Positions 30,279 to 40,015 of a stretch of DNA of 64,000 nt are shown here, in pieces (the first letter of the stretch is position 1; every line of letters starts with the position of its first letter). A model generated the notes under the pieces. That model made no database searches. It was not told the origin of the DNA and worked only from the letters and a program-made list of their open reading frames with translations. Origin of the DNA: Anthracocystis setariae (lineage: Eukaryota > Basidiomycota > Ustilaginomycetes > Ustilaginales > Ustilaginaceae); assembly GCA_928724745.1 (NCBI GenBank), contig CAKMXJ010000003.1, positions 1,488,001 through 1,552,000 of the forward strand, in the 5' to 3' direction. A program made the translations under genes and the position numbers.

Positions 30279-31110
30279 CGCTCTCCTGGGCTGGTGCGTG
30301 TCTGTTCCTCGTCGCCTTGTTCTGTTTGCCAGAGTTTGGACCTGGTGTATGCGGTTGTGTTAAACTGGCACCACTGTTGGGCGTGTGGGGGTGTATGGAA
30401 CGAGAGTCACTCGTTGCTTGAAGCTGAGTGTGTGAGTAGCAGCCTGGTGGTGTGAAGTACAACGAGATAGTAGAGAGAAGTACAGGGCGTCTTTGCAAGT
30501 CAAAAGGTTGGTTGAATTGGAGTGAGCAAGGGCCACTTTTGCAGCTCAGCCAACGTGCAGCCGACAGAAGGCGCCAAAATCGCTGTTGAAACGTTCGCCA
30601 CCGAAACCGAAGAAAGCGCCAAAAAAAGTGGAGCAGCGCTCAGCTTTCTTGCAATTGGTCAAGTCAGCACACAGCAGCATTCAAAAGAATGTTAGGAAAT
30701 ACGTCTCAACACACTTTTTAACGCTTTTTCAAGACGCGTGAACGGCTCAGTCGCAACAAAGGCGCGTAAAGAGCGTAGCAAGCTTCGATATGCATGTACT
30801 CACACTACTGCCTCAGCTGTGCGCCTGTTACGCGTACGTCTTGGCTGCCAAAAAAAAAAAAGAAAGAAAGAAAGAAAGAAAAAGTGTTGGTCTTGAATGT
30901 GAGAGAGTAGTAAAGTGAGAGAGTAGTACTGTGAGAGTAGTCAGAGAGTGGATTGATTAGCTCAAGCAAGAGTTTGTCGTTGTCCTTGCTTGTCTGTGCG
31001 CTCCACCCTTGCCTGTCCTCATCCCACGTTTCCTTCCTTCATCCTTGCCTCCCACCACTTTCGCACCAACTCAACCACGAATCATCGCTTTCCTACTTTG
31101 TACCTCATCC
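30279..31110. promoter_or_regulatory. Divergent region SQS1 / centrin
   Basis: 832 bp between opposed starts. It contains an A11 run followed by GAAA tetramers (30850-30884), GTGAGAGAGTAGT-like repeats near 30897-30950 and GTGTGG-type sequence near 30383. No conserved element can be assigned and no gene is seen. Confidence 0.5.
30850..30884. repeat. A11 run and (GAAA)n microsatellite
   Basis: Eleven A followed by about five GAAA units and a short A-rich end, in the SQS1/centrin intergenic region. Confidence 0.9.
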
Positions 31111-31776
31111 ATGTCGCTGTATACACCATCTTCCAAAGCTGCCAAGCGCAGAGCTGCTAACCTCGGCGCCTCTTCCAGCACTCACACTTCCGCACCCAAC
31201 CACATCTCGACATCCACTTCTCGCAACCATCATCACCACAACGATGCAGCCTTGACAGACGAGCAGAGGCAAGAGATCAAAGAGGCGTTCGAACTGTTTG
31301 ACACCGACAAAGATGGCGCCATCGACTATCACGAGCTCAAAGTGGCCATGCGTGCGCTCGGCTTCGATCTAAAAAAGCCAGAAGTGCTCAAGCTGCTCCG
31401 AGATCATGACAAGACCAACTCAGGTCTGCTCGAATGGGACGACTTCAACAAGATCAGTACGTTCCTCCCTTGTCCACCATTTCCTTTCGTTTACCAAGTC
31501 ACACTGACAGCGCTTCTTTCCTTTGCTTTCGCTTTGGCAGTGTCGGACAAGATCGCCTCACGCGATCCGATGGAAGAAATTCGCAAGGCTTTCTCGCTCT
31601 TTGATGACGATGCTACCGGCAAGATCTCGTTGCGCAATCTCAAGCGTGTAGCAAAGGAGCTTGGAGAAACCCTCGACGATGATGAACTTCAAGCCATGAT
31701 CGATGAGTTTGATCTCGACCAGGACGGAGAGATCAGCCAGAACGAGTTCATTCAGATCATGATGGATGACTCCTGA
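31111..31776 (+). CDS. CDC31: Centrin (Cdc31-type EF-hand protein), two exons
   Basis: Centrin is a four-EF-hand calcium-binding protein of the spindle pole body/centrosome, also found in mRNA-export and XPC-type repair complexes. ATG 31111 ([19 protein letters not shown]). Exons are 31111-31456 and 31541-31776; the intron is 31457-31540 (84 nt, GTACGT to GGCAG), giving 193 residues. A basic Ser/His-rich head of about 45 residues precedes EF-hand 1 ([14 protein letters not shown]), EF-hand 2 (degenerate, [14 protein letters not shown]), then across the splice [16 protein letters not shown], the centrin interdomain signature. EF-hand 3 ([13 protein letters not shown]) and EF-hand 4 ([13 protein letters not shown]) follow. 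The intron has no in-frame stop, so retention keeps the frame open. The upstream frame starting at a non-ATG codon is leader. Confidence 0.92.
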   Translation: MSLYTPSSKAAKRRAANLGASSSTHTSAPNHISTSTSRNHHHHNDAALTDEQRQEIKEAFELFDTDKDGAIDYHELKVAMRALGFDLKKPEVLKLLRDHDKTNSGLLEWDDFNKISTFLPCPPFPFVYQVTLTALLSFAFALAVSDKIASRDPMEEIRKAFSLFDDDATGKISLRNLKRVAKELGETLDDDELQAMIDEFDLDQDGEISQNEFIQIMMDDS

Positions 31777-32092
31777 AATCCATCTCCTCAAATCCTGCAT
31801 GCCTCTCGATCCTCTCTGCACCTCAATTCCATGCCTAGACGCAAAGCACAAGCCAAGATGCGGCTTCTCCTCAGGCTGCTTTGTTGGCGCCACTTGTACT
31901 TGTATCGGTTCCTCTTGCAACAATTGTCACATTTACATCTGCTCATCTTCGGTTTCGCGAGATGCTTGACCCTGCTTGGCCATCCACGCTGAATTGCAAT
32001 GTGCGGTCAACTATGCTGAACAACCGATGCGTGCCTTTGCAGCTGGATCTGGTAACCTCGCCGCCGCCTTAATCACTACCCTCTCTTCTCCC
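31777..32092. other. Convergent spacer centrin / MPH1
   Basis: 316 bp containing the two 3' flanks. Nothing else is recognised. Confidence 0.5.
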
Positions 32093-35000
32093 TCAGAACT
32101 GACTGCTGTCTGGCAACCCATCCTGATCGGAATCGTATACGATCTCGTCCTCGTCATTCACCACGAACGAGTCCTCAGAATAACGATCCTCCGAATCCAA
32201 CCCTGCCCTCCCCCTCGCCTCGCTGCTTGGGATCCGCACCCTCCGCACGCTTCTCGGCGTTGTCTGTTCCCCGAACCTCCCTCCGATCCCTGGAAACGGT
32301 GCATGCCGGACTCGCTGGAACTCGGCCGGTGCGCGCTGCGACAGGATCGATTGCATATACACACTCTGCTGGTGATATCCTCTCGGGGCCTGCGTCGGCA
32401 TAAAATCGCCCACCGCTTCTCGGTCCGAATCATCCTCATCGCTCGAGCCCAAACCCGAATCATCCTCATCGCGCTCGCCATGCACCTCTTCGTCCGTAGA
32501 CCGTTCCGCCTCGTACTGAAACAGTGCTCGCGAAGTGGGTGAGTTGGTTATCTTCCGTTTCTTGCTCCCACCTCCACCACGAGCCGCAACATTCTTACCT
32601 GTCTTTGCCGTACCCTTCCTCTTGGACGCTCCAGCCACAGCGAACGGATACCCCTCATCATCGCTGCTTTGGATCCGCACCCTCGCCCTCGCAGCCGTCT
32701 TGCTCTTCTTCGCCACTGGACTGCCATCGGCGTTGACGATCCAAGTCGCTTTCTGCAACCGCCCGTGTCGCTTGATGGGCGAAGACGATGCTGGATCTGC
32801 ATCAGCATCCATCGTGTCCGCAAACACGCGCGGTAAGTCGTCGCTGGCTCCTTCGGGAGATTTCGCAATCACGCGCTTGGCACGAGCCCCACCCGCCCGT
32901 CGAGGCACCGAGTCAGGCGGCCCCATCGACGCCTTCACCGCACACGAAAGCTTACTGGGTGTAGACCGAGATCCTACCGACGTAGACCGCTGTGCGCTCT
33001 CCCTCTGCTTTTCCTCTTCTTCTTGCATGAGCTGTAGCATGATCGGATCGGTTTTCACGCTTTTCCGTTTCACCGACGGCATCGACAGCTCTACCCACAC
33101 ATTCTCGTCCGGCATCTCTTCCTGAACCTCCTTGAGATCAGCCGGACCGAGCAGCTGCGACTCTCTTTCCACCTGCGTCTTACTCGCTGCTTCAGCCTCG
33201 ATGCGAGCCACCGTTCGTTCCATCGACGTGTCCATGCGCAGATCATCAAACACAAACTCATCGTCATCGTCATCGTCATCGTCGAGGGTGATCGTCGCGG
33301 TGGCGATGCCTCTTGACCGTGGCGATTTTGTGTCGATCTGGCTGCTGCGTGTAGCACTACCGCTGGAGCCTCGAAAGCTTGAAACGGGTAGGTCGGTGCT
33401 CTTGCGCAGAGATAGTGATGCGGTCCGACCAGAGCTTCGCAGGCCGACGCCGAGCTTTCTGCCGCGAGTGGCACTTCCCGCTGCGAGGGGCCGCGAGGAA
33501 GACGAGGTGGAGCGCAGGCTGCTAGCTGAGGGCACAATCAGACCGTCCGGGATCGGCGGTGTTCCAATGGACGAGCTCGAAGTAGATCGAGCCGTCGTGT
33601 TCCCCCTGCCTGTGGGCGACAATGGTGGCGAGCTCGGTGGAGAAGAAGCGATGCGCTTAACAGCAGCCTTGGCTTTATGTTTCGACGGTCGCAGATCGAG
33701 TGAGAGATTCTCTTTCCCCACTTTGGCGTCAAGCTCGTCGTCCGTCGTCTCCAATAGACGCCGAATCTTTTGACTGTGTGTTTCGTTCGCTGGAGCAGGA
33801 TCCGAGTCGCTGATGTCAGATCCGGAATCGATCTTGTGGCGTTGCTTGAGTTCGGTCAGAGTAGACGCTTTGCGGAACCCCTCGATGATATTGCCGCCCT
33901 CGGGCATGTTGCGTCGTGGGTCTTTCTTAGGCTTGGGCGGTTTCTTTTCTCGTGCCACCCGCTTCGGCATCTTTCCGTCCGACACCATCGATGGGATGAA
34001 CTCCGGCTGCTCCACCTCTTTGAGAACGGGTTGGGGCGAGATCCCCTCGGGCACCATGCGGTCGACATCGTCAAAGAGCTCGACGTAGAGACGCGAATCG
34101 ACGTCCTTCTGAACCGCCTTGTAGTTGTCCTTCGAGTGTTGCCAGTTGTTCTGTTCCCTCCCCTCGGACACGAGCACCACGATCTTACCCTCGCGCTTTC
34201 GCCCCGTTCGTCCGATGCGCTGAAGCATGCGGATCGAGTCCTTGACCGCCTCGTAGCATACAGTGAGATCCACCGACCCAATATCCAGACCCTCTTCGCC
34301 AATCGAGGTAGCCACGAGCACATTGTACTTTCCCGCCTTGAAGTCGGAGATGACCCGCTCCTGGTCCTTCTGCGACATACCTTTCTTGCCGCTCTTGGCC
34401 TTGCTCTGACCGACGAACTCGGTCGCCTTGAAGCCGGAATCGTTGAGAAAGCTGACAATCTCGTCGCAGCATTCGCGATACGAGCAGAAGACCATGACAC
34501 GCGTGTCGGACTCGGACGAGGAGCTGCTATAGTTGGCCAGCTCGCCAGGTTTCGGAGTGCAGCCGAACACGTCGTGCCCGCTCGTCTCGAATGCCTCGGC
34601 GTTGTGGATTTGGTTGGCTTTGTGTTGGTCAAAGTGCTCGCTCAGCACATTGCGAAGTTTGATCATCTTGGGATGAAGGATGCGCCCCTTGTTGTCCTGC
34701 ATCAGCTCGAGATCGCGCATGATGTCCGCAAAAGTCGTGTTGGTGTTGGCGTAGATCTGTTGCCCCTTTGTGGCCGTCTTCTTGCCTTTGGAGTTGAACC
34801 CCATGGACCGCTCCTTCAAGCGATTGTAGAACATGGTGGGCGACTGCTCCATCAGGTACTGCATCGAAAGCGCCATTTGAGCAAGCTCCGAGATGTGAGA
34901 CCTAAGCCAAGGTTTGCTCATCAACGTGCCTACGCGGCTTTTGTCCTTTGCCATGGCGTTGACCGCAAAGGGATGGAGCAAGACCGGATCCTGGTTTCGA

Positions 35001-36616
35001 AGCAAACCTGCCTTCATGAGAGGGTCCATTTGGGTTTGCATGAGTTTGGCCCAGTTGTCCTTGACTTTGTTAAGGTCTCTGCCTAGCGAGACATTGACGA
35101 TCTCCTCGCGCTTGCGGAACATGTAGCGTTGCACATCGATGGCTTCTTCGGTGCGGATCTCGATCTGATTGATGTGAAGTTGGTCGACCACCTCCTGTAC
35201 ACTGTCCGAGTCCTTTCCGGGCGTTGCAGAGAGGCCAAGCACGCGGAAGTGTGGATTGGTCTCCATGAGGAGGCCAATGACATTGCCGTAAGAATACTTT
35301 CCGCGGGCTCGGTGTGCTTCATCGACCACGACGCAGACAACGTCGCGTGGATCGCAAAAGCCCTTGCCGATGTCGTTCTCGCACGTCTGGGGCGTCATGT
35401 AAAAGATGCGCTTGGTCTGCCAGAAAGGACCACGTCGATCGCTTAATGTTTGTCCGGTGAGATCGATGGCGCAGTCCCAGGGCAAGCCGCAAATCCTGTG
35501 GCAAGCGGTCTTCTGCTGGTCCACCAGCGGACGCGATGGCGCCAGGAAGATGATCTTGCCTTCGGGGAACCATCGGAAGAAGTTGAGAATGACGACGGCA
35601 GCAATGAACGTTTTGCCAAGACCAGTGGGAAGCGCAACAAGCACGTTGTTGAACAGAGCCTTTTGCACGATGTTGTATTGGTAGTCACGCTTTTCCATGT
35701 TGGTAGGATAGATCCAGGTTCGGGCGGCCTCGAGGTCGATCTTGCACTTTTGTGGTTGCGTAGACGGACGATTACGGCGAGCATCGGTGGGTGGAGGTGC
35801 CAGTACATTGACGTACTTGCTCTGCGCATCCCAATCCTCATCGGTAGCTCTGCCCTTTCCCTTGCCACCGGTGCTTGGTCCGCGAAAGAGGTCTTCTTTG
35901 CAATCAAGCGCATCAACGTCAATGGCGTCGTCTGGATTATCTTTGTCGCGGTTCTTGGCGTTCTCGCGATACAGATATGCCTCTCTATCCCAAGTTTTGG
36001 TGCCAACCTTGTTCTGCCAAGGCATTCGAGCGATAGGTGCACTGCTGCTGTTGTCGGACGCACTTGATGAAAACCGTCCGTCGGTATGCGGAGCGGCAGA
36101 CTGTGAGGAGATGACAATGTGACCGGGACTGACGATGACCGCTTTGCCGGCTCGAGGTTTAGCGGGCGTCGCTGGTTTTCCAAACAAGGTCATCTGTCGG
36201 GTCGTACAGGAGGAAACGGGCTGGTTCGATGTGAGGGAATTGTTCGAGCCTATGCGTTGCATCGGTCTTGCAGAAGTGGACGCTACAGCGGAAGGGCCAG
36301 GTCTGTCCAGCAAGGAAGCGGTCGAATCGGGTGCTGATGACTGTAGCCGAGCTGCACGATGAGATGAAGCTGATCCGCTCTTCGACAGAGATGACAGCTT
36401 CTGGATGCGGCCTGCAGAAGCTTGGTGTGCTGGAGATGAACGCTGGGCATGAGTTTCGATGGGTTTGGCGATGCTGGAACCACTGGGTACAAGCTTGTTT
36501 TCGATCTGATCTAGCGCCAAGAGGGCTGCATCATCAAGATCATCGATGCCAAAGTCGTCGAACTCGTCTATCTCGTCGAAATCGTCCGATGGTCCGGTCA
36601 TCTTTGCGATGCTCAT
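32093..36616 (-). CDS. MPH1: MPH1/FANCM-type DNA repair helicase
   Basis: An SF2 3'-5' DNA helicase/translocase that remodels replication forks and dissolves D-loops (Mph1, Fml1, FANCM). ATG 36616, 1507 residues, intronless. An acidic N-terminus (DDFDEIDEFDDFG) and a Ser-rich linker precede the helicase core from about residue 300: YPTNMEKRDYQYNIV, Walker A ALPTGLGKT (about 328-336), APSRPLVDQQK, the motif II VVVDEAHRARGKYSYG (DEAH 432-435) and LGLSATPG. An Mph1-family helical insertion follows, then helicase C with MVFCSYRECCDEIV, ATSIGEEGLDIG and motif VI QRIGRTGRKREG. The last 650 residues are Ser/Lys/Arg-rich with a DDDDDDDDEFVFDD acidic block and no recognisable ERCC4 domain. The extension is longer than in yeast Mph1 (993 residues). 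Confidence 0.94.
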   Translation of the reverse strand: MSIAKMTGPSDDFDEIDEFDDFGIDDLDDAALLALDQIENKLVPSGSSIAKPIETHAQRSSPAHQASAGRIQKLSSLSKSGSASSHRAARLQSSAPDSTASLLDRPGPSAVASTSARPMQRIGSNNSLTSNQPVSSCTTRQMTLFGKPATPAKPRAGKAVIVSPGHIVISSQSAAPHTDGRFSSSASDNSSSAPIARMPWQNKVGTKTWDREAYLYRENAKNRDKDNPDDAIDVDALDCKEDLFRGPSTGGKGKGRATDEDWDAQSKYVNVLAPPPTDARRNRPSTQPQKCKIDLEAARTWIYPTNMEKRDYQYNIVQKALFNNVLVALPTGLGKTFIAAVVILNFFRWFPEGKIIFLAPSRPLVDQQKTACHRICGLPWDCAIDLTGQTLSDRRGPFWQTKRIFYMTPQTCENDIGKGFCDPRDVVCVVVDEAHRARGKYSYGNVIGLLMETNPHFRVLGLSATPGKDSDSVQEVVDQLHINQIEIRTEEAIDVQRYMFRKREEIVNVSLGRDLNKVKDNWAKLMQTQMDPLMKAGLLRNQDPVLLHPFAVNAMAKDKSRVGTLMSKPWLRSHISELAQMALSMQYLMEQSPTMFYNRLKERSMGFNSKGKKTATKGQQIYANTNTTFADIMRDLELMQDNKGRILHPKMIKLRNVLSEHFDQHKANQIHNAEAFETSGHDVFGCTPKPGELANYSSSSSESDTRVMVFCSYRECCDEIVSFLNDSGFKATEFVGQSKAKSGKKGMSQKDQERVISDFKAGKYNVLVATSIGEEGLDIGSVDLTVCYEAVKDSIRMLQRIGRTGRKREGKIVVLVSEGREQNNWQHSKDNYKAVQKDVDSRLYVELFDDVDRMVPEGISPQPVLKEVEQPEFIPSMVSDGKMPKRVAREKKPPKPKKDPRRNMPEGGNIIEGFRKASTLTELKQRHKIDSGSDISDSDPAPANETHSQKIRRLLETTDDELDAKVGKENLSLDLRPSKHKAKAAVKRIASSPPSSPPLSPTGRGNTTARSTSSSSIGTPPIPDGLIVPSASSLRSTSSSSRPLAAGSATRGRKLGVGLRSSGRTASLSLRKSTDLPVSSFRGSSGSATRSSQIDTKSPRSRGIATATITLDDDDDDDDEFVFDDLRMDTSMERTVARIEAEAASKTQVERESQLLGPADLKEVQEEMPDENVWVELSMPSVKRKSVKTDPIMLQLMQEEEEKQRESAQRSTSVGSRSTPSKLSCAVKASMGPPDSVPRRAGGARAKRVIAKSPEGASDDLPRVFADTMDADADPASSSPIKRHGRLQKATWIVNADGSPVAKKSKTAARARVRIQSSDDEGYPFAVAGASKRKGTAKTGKNVAARGGGGSKKRKITNSPTSRALFQYEAERSTDEEVHGERDEDDSGLGSSDEDDSDREAVGDFMPTQAPRGYHQQSVYMQSILSQRAPAEFQRVRHAPFPGIGGRFGEQTTPRSVRRVRIPSSEARGRAGLDSEDRYSEDSFVVNDEDEIVYDSDQDGLPDSSQF

Positions 36617-37404
36617 GCGTAGAGTCGCGGAGATGGGTAAGCCTTAGTGTGTTGATGCCAAAGGTAGGCTGTGAGCAGCGATGAACGTGGTCGATGGTAG
36701 TTGGTAGCCACTAAGCCGCACTGGCAGGAGGATAATGAGCCATGATCAAGGAACGTAAGAGTTGGCCAAGAGGAGGTGCTCGTGACAATGTCGGCGCAGA
36801 GGAAGCGAGACCAGTGATTCACGTAATTATGGACGCAGCTGCAGCTGCTGATCTCCGTGACGATTGAGGTTTTCGGAGCTTCCGCATCCACAGTTGATTC
36901 TGACGCTGATCGTATGTGATAGAGAAACGAGCGTGGGATACAGGACAAGATGATGTCGGAAGGTAGCCGGAATTGATTGCTGCTGGTGGCAATACAGTAC
37001 TGTACTGTAACCTGCGTTGCAGAAACCAAATGCAGCAGTCAAACACTGACTCAGCCTCTTGAGCAATCCTCGGCAACCAATCAACCAACACCTCCACGCC
37101 CGCAATTCACAATTTTCGACCCACACGCGCCTTTCCATCGCGTAAACTGCCCAAGTTGACAGGATCGGGGATTCGCATCAGAAAGCAACATCACCGATTC
37201 TTAGTCGCAAAGCAAAGTGGAGCTGCTTGGCTACACAAAAAGGAAGAAGCCAACAGCCGGTCAATGCCCTCGGGGTTGTCCAGACGTACTATACTTGCTC
37301 ACAGCTCTCTCTGCCTGAGTGTGGTTTGCTCGAAACCTCCTGGCATCCTGCTGATCGCAAGACAGCCCAACGAGCTGTTGTTACAATTCCTCGATATCCG
37401 GCCA
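36617..37404. promoter_or_regulatory. Divergent region MPH1 / OXA1
   Basis: 788 bp between opposed starts. An ACAGTACTGTACTGTA inverted-repeat-like motif lies near 36995-37010. The OXA1 frame stays open upstream to 37156, with an in-frame ATG at 37264. No gene is recognised. Confidence 0.45.
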
Positions 37405-38799
37405 ATGATGGCGTCCACGGGTGTGTTTCGTGTCGTTGCTGCTGCTGGCCTCCGCACAAGAGCGGCTGTGGTTGTTCCAGCGGTAATCGCTCCCTTGTCG
37501 CACCGTGCCTTGCGATACTCCAGATCGCAGCAGACCTATCGTGGTTTCGCATCGTCAACAGCAAGCCTGTCTGCCACATCCACATCCACATCCACATCCA
37601 ATGCAGCCTCATCCTCAATACCTTCCGACCTCGCCGCCGACTCCACCGCACAGCCAGTGACCACAGCTACCCAAGCCGCAGCCGACACCGATGTCATCTC
37701 TGGCGGGTTCGAGTTTCTTCAACCATGGGTGCCCACCATCCAGAACCTCGCCGACACTCTTCACTTCAGTGGGCCTTACGCCCACGCTCTCTCCATCTGT
37801 GCCCTCGCCTTTGCTGTGCGAACCGTCGTCACCCTCCCTGTGACACTGTGGCAAAGAAACAAGGCCAGGAAGCTCACAGAGAACGTGTTACCAGAGTGGG
37901 AAGTCATGAAGGAGAAGATTCCTATCGCTGTTCGTGCAAGATGCAGGAGAGCGGGTATGTCGTACGAACAGTTCGAGGTCGAGGCGAAGAAGGAGCTCAA
38001 GGCCAAACTCGCCGAATTGCTTCGCAAGCACAATGCTTCGCCTCTTCCGGCTTTCATCGGACCTGCCACGGTCAGCATTCCTGTGTTCCTACTCATGACC
38101 GCTCTACTTCGTCAATCAGCACTCGATCCGGCATCGCCTTTCGCATCCGAAGTGCTTCCATGGTGGTCGCCGTCGCCCGAGCTGGTACAGCAGTTCAAAT
38201 CCAGCACAGCCATGCTTGCAGACCGCGGTTTCGATGAGGCAGCCATCGCCAAGCTCAGAGGCACCATGGGCGGACCCACGCTGGCGGATAAGGATTCAAC
38301 CATGATCGGACCCATCAGCTTTGGAATGTTGACATTGGCCAACACGGAGCTCAACAGCTGGAGTAGGAAGAGTATCGCAAAGATCAAAGCCGCCACTTCG
38401 GGTGAGGATGCGGCGTCAAAAACAGCAGCCAAGTTGCTAGCAAACGGAGATCCAAAATCGGCAGAAGAACAAGAGCCGAGAAGAGTCCGCATCATCACCA
38501 ACGCATTGCGCGTTTTGGCAATCGCTTTCATCCCTATCGCTTGCCAGGCTCCAGGTGTAAGTTGCTCTGTCTCGGACCACGCTTCTCTGAATCCGTTGCT
38601 TGTTCTATATGCTGACCTCCGCCTGCTCACCATCTTGAATTTGACTCGGCAGGTACTGGTCATCTATTGGCTGTCATCGGGTGTTTACACCCTGCTCCAA
38701 AACTCAGTCCTAGCCGTGATGGACCGTCGTTCCGAAGTCATCAAAGCTGCTCGCAAGCAGCAGCAGCAGCAGCAGCAGCTTCTTCAGCAGCAAAGATAG
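37405..38799 (+). CDS. OXA1: OXA1-type mitochondrial inner-membrane insertase (two exons)
   Basis: An Oxa1/YidC/Alb3-family insertase that places mitochondrially encoded and some imported proteins into the inner membrane. Start chosen at ATG 37405 (MMASTGVFRVVAAAGLRTR), which gives an Arg/Ala-rich presequence with no acidic residues; an upstream ATG at 37264 adds 47 residues with no clear targeting character. Exon 1 is 37405-38556, the intron 38557-38652 (96 nt, GTAAGT to GGCAG), exon 2 38653-38799, giving 432 residues. The family core is GGFEFLQPWVPTIQNLADTL, SICALAFAVRTVVTLPVTL, the matrix loop with EVMKEKIP, PAFIGPATVSIPVFLLMTALLR, and across the splice AFIPIACQAPGVLVIYWLSS. The tail is Gln-rich. 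Retaining the intron would insert 32 residues without a stop. Confidence 0.9.
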   Translation: MMASTGVFRVVAAAGLRTRAAVVVPAVIAPLSHRALRYSRSQQTYRGFASSTASLSATSTSTSTSNAASSSIPSDLAADSTAQPVTTATQAAADTDVISGGFEFLQPWVPTIQNLADTLHFSGPYAHALSICALAFAVRTVVTLPVTLWQRNKARKLTENVLPEWEVMKEKIPIAVRARCRRAGMSYEQFEVEAKKELKAKLAELLRKHNASPLPAFIGPATVSIPVFLLMTALLRQSALDPASPFASEVLPWWSPSPELVQQFKSSTAMLADRGFDEAAIAKLRGTMGGPTLADKDSTMIGPISFGMLTLANTELNSWSRKSIAKIKAATSGEDAASKTAAKLLANGDPKSAEEQEPRRVRIITNALRVLAIAFIPIACQAPGVSCSVSDHASLNPLLVLYADLRLLTILNLTRQVLVIYWLSSGVYTLLQNSVLAVMDRRSEVIKAARKQQQQQQQLLQQQR

Positions 38800-38955
38800 A
38801 AAGTGTCCGTTCCGTACCCATGCGTCGCTGTTGACAAGCCGTTAGTGGGGCATTCTAGGCAAGTTCTTCCCCGTTTGTGAATGTTTGTGTGTATGGTTGA
38901 GAATGGTATTGATACAGATGAGAGAGAACGAAAGGAGCCAGCGAGAGCGGGGTTT

Positions 38956-39498
38956 TCACTTCTCACCAGGCCTCCTTACACCACGCACTCGGATGCGTTC
39001 GGCAGTCTGGACCCTTGGGCCCCATCTGGATGCAGCATTTTCACGGCGAGCAGACGAAAACAAATGTGATCAGTATCTCGTTCGACGCTGGCATGGGGAA
39101 TGTTTGGTCTTCTCGACTTACCCTCTGATTTTCTTCTTTGGCTTTGCGTCGATGACAAACACTTCTGGCTTGACACCTTGACGAAACTTCTCCCTTGCCC
39201 ACAGGAAGAATCGACGGTCCTTTGTCGTGACGCCTGCCTGCTTGAGTTGGGCTGAATTGACTGTGAAGATGTTGGACCATTTGTCTCCGATGGCGGATGC
39301 GAGCGATGAGTTGGACGCGAGATCGCGGTTTCGGCGAGAGATCGAGCTGAGGAACTTGGCCGGGTTCGAAATGTCGCGTTCGGGAGGCGGGATCGGCTTG
39401 ATCGCACGCGCTGCGCTTCGTGCTGTGGTGGTGGTGAACGTGCGCAAGGCGAGGGTTTTGGCCGATGTAGTGGCAACGGCGGATAGTCTGAGAAGCAT
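38956..39498 (-). CDS. FYV4: Mitoribosomal small-subunit protein mS41 (FYV4), two exons
   Basis: A mitochondrial small-ribosomal-subunit protein with a SAM-like IGR domain. ATG 39498; exon 1 39122-39498, intron 39026-39121 (96 nt, GTAAGT to TCCAG, with a TACTGATC branch-like site), exon 2 38956-39025, giving 148 residues. The N-terminus (MLLRLSAVATTSAKTLALRT) is a typical mitochondrial presequence. The domain runs from PAKFLSSISRRNRDLA through KWSNIFTVNSAQLKQAGVTT to KDRRFFLWAREKFRQG. The family IGR tripeptide is ISR here. Unspliced, the frame would stop at IRG; splicing adds the basic tail GWGPRVQTAERIRVRG, which looks like a ribosomal RNA-binding extension. Convergent with OXA1, another mitochondrial gene. 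Confidence 0.85.
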
Positions 39499-40015
39499 CG
39501 TCGCGTGTGTTCTGTTCTCGCTTGAGGCAATGAAGAGCAGGGGTGGGGTGGGGTGGGTGGGAAAAGTTGAACTGTGCAAGAAGATGATGTCTGATGGCGA
39601 ATGCAAAATGTTCTCGGAACTCGCTCACTCGAGCTCAACTCTTTCTTATAAGCATCACGTGGAAAAAAAACACATCTCTGTCAGAAAGCTAGAATCTCAC
39701 AGCCTTTTCTTTCACAGTTATCATCTTCGACAACTACCACACACCCTTCGACCTAGCCTCAGCAACCTTTCTCATGGAACACATCTCTACTGGATACTGG
39801 ATGATTCCATCCTGCGCTGATGAAAGAAACAAGCAAGATGTAAGGATTCGTGCAAGGCAGATTGAATACAACATGTGAGCGAAAGGATGAAAGGATCAAT
39901 GCGCTCAAGCCACAAGGTGCTTCTCGACCATGAGGGCGAAGACAATGCCAGGCAGCGAGATCGCGGTATGTGCCAACTAGCGGAGGGTTCAAAGAATCTC
40001 GGTATGATTACCCCA
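39499..40015. other. mS41 upstream region and glyoxal oxidase 3' flank
   Basis: 517 bp with an A8 run near 39664. No gene is recognised. Confidence 0.5.

Noticed and set aside
33770..35086. 438-codon open frame on the plus strand
   Set aside because: Antisense to the MPH1 helicase core; His/Leu/Arg-rich shadow with no domain.
37227..38237. 336-codon frame overlapping OXA1
   Set aside because: A different frame of the same strand, rich in Cys/His/Arg/Ser; the OXA1 frame carries clear family motifs.
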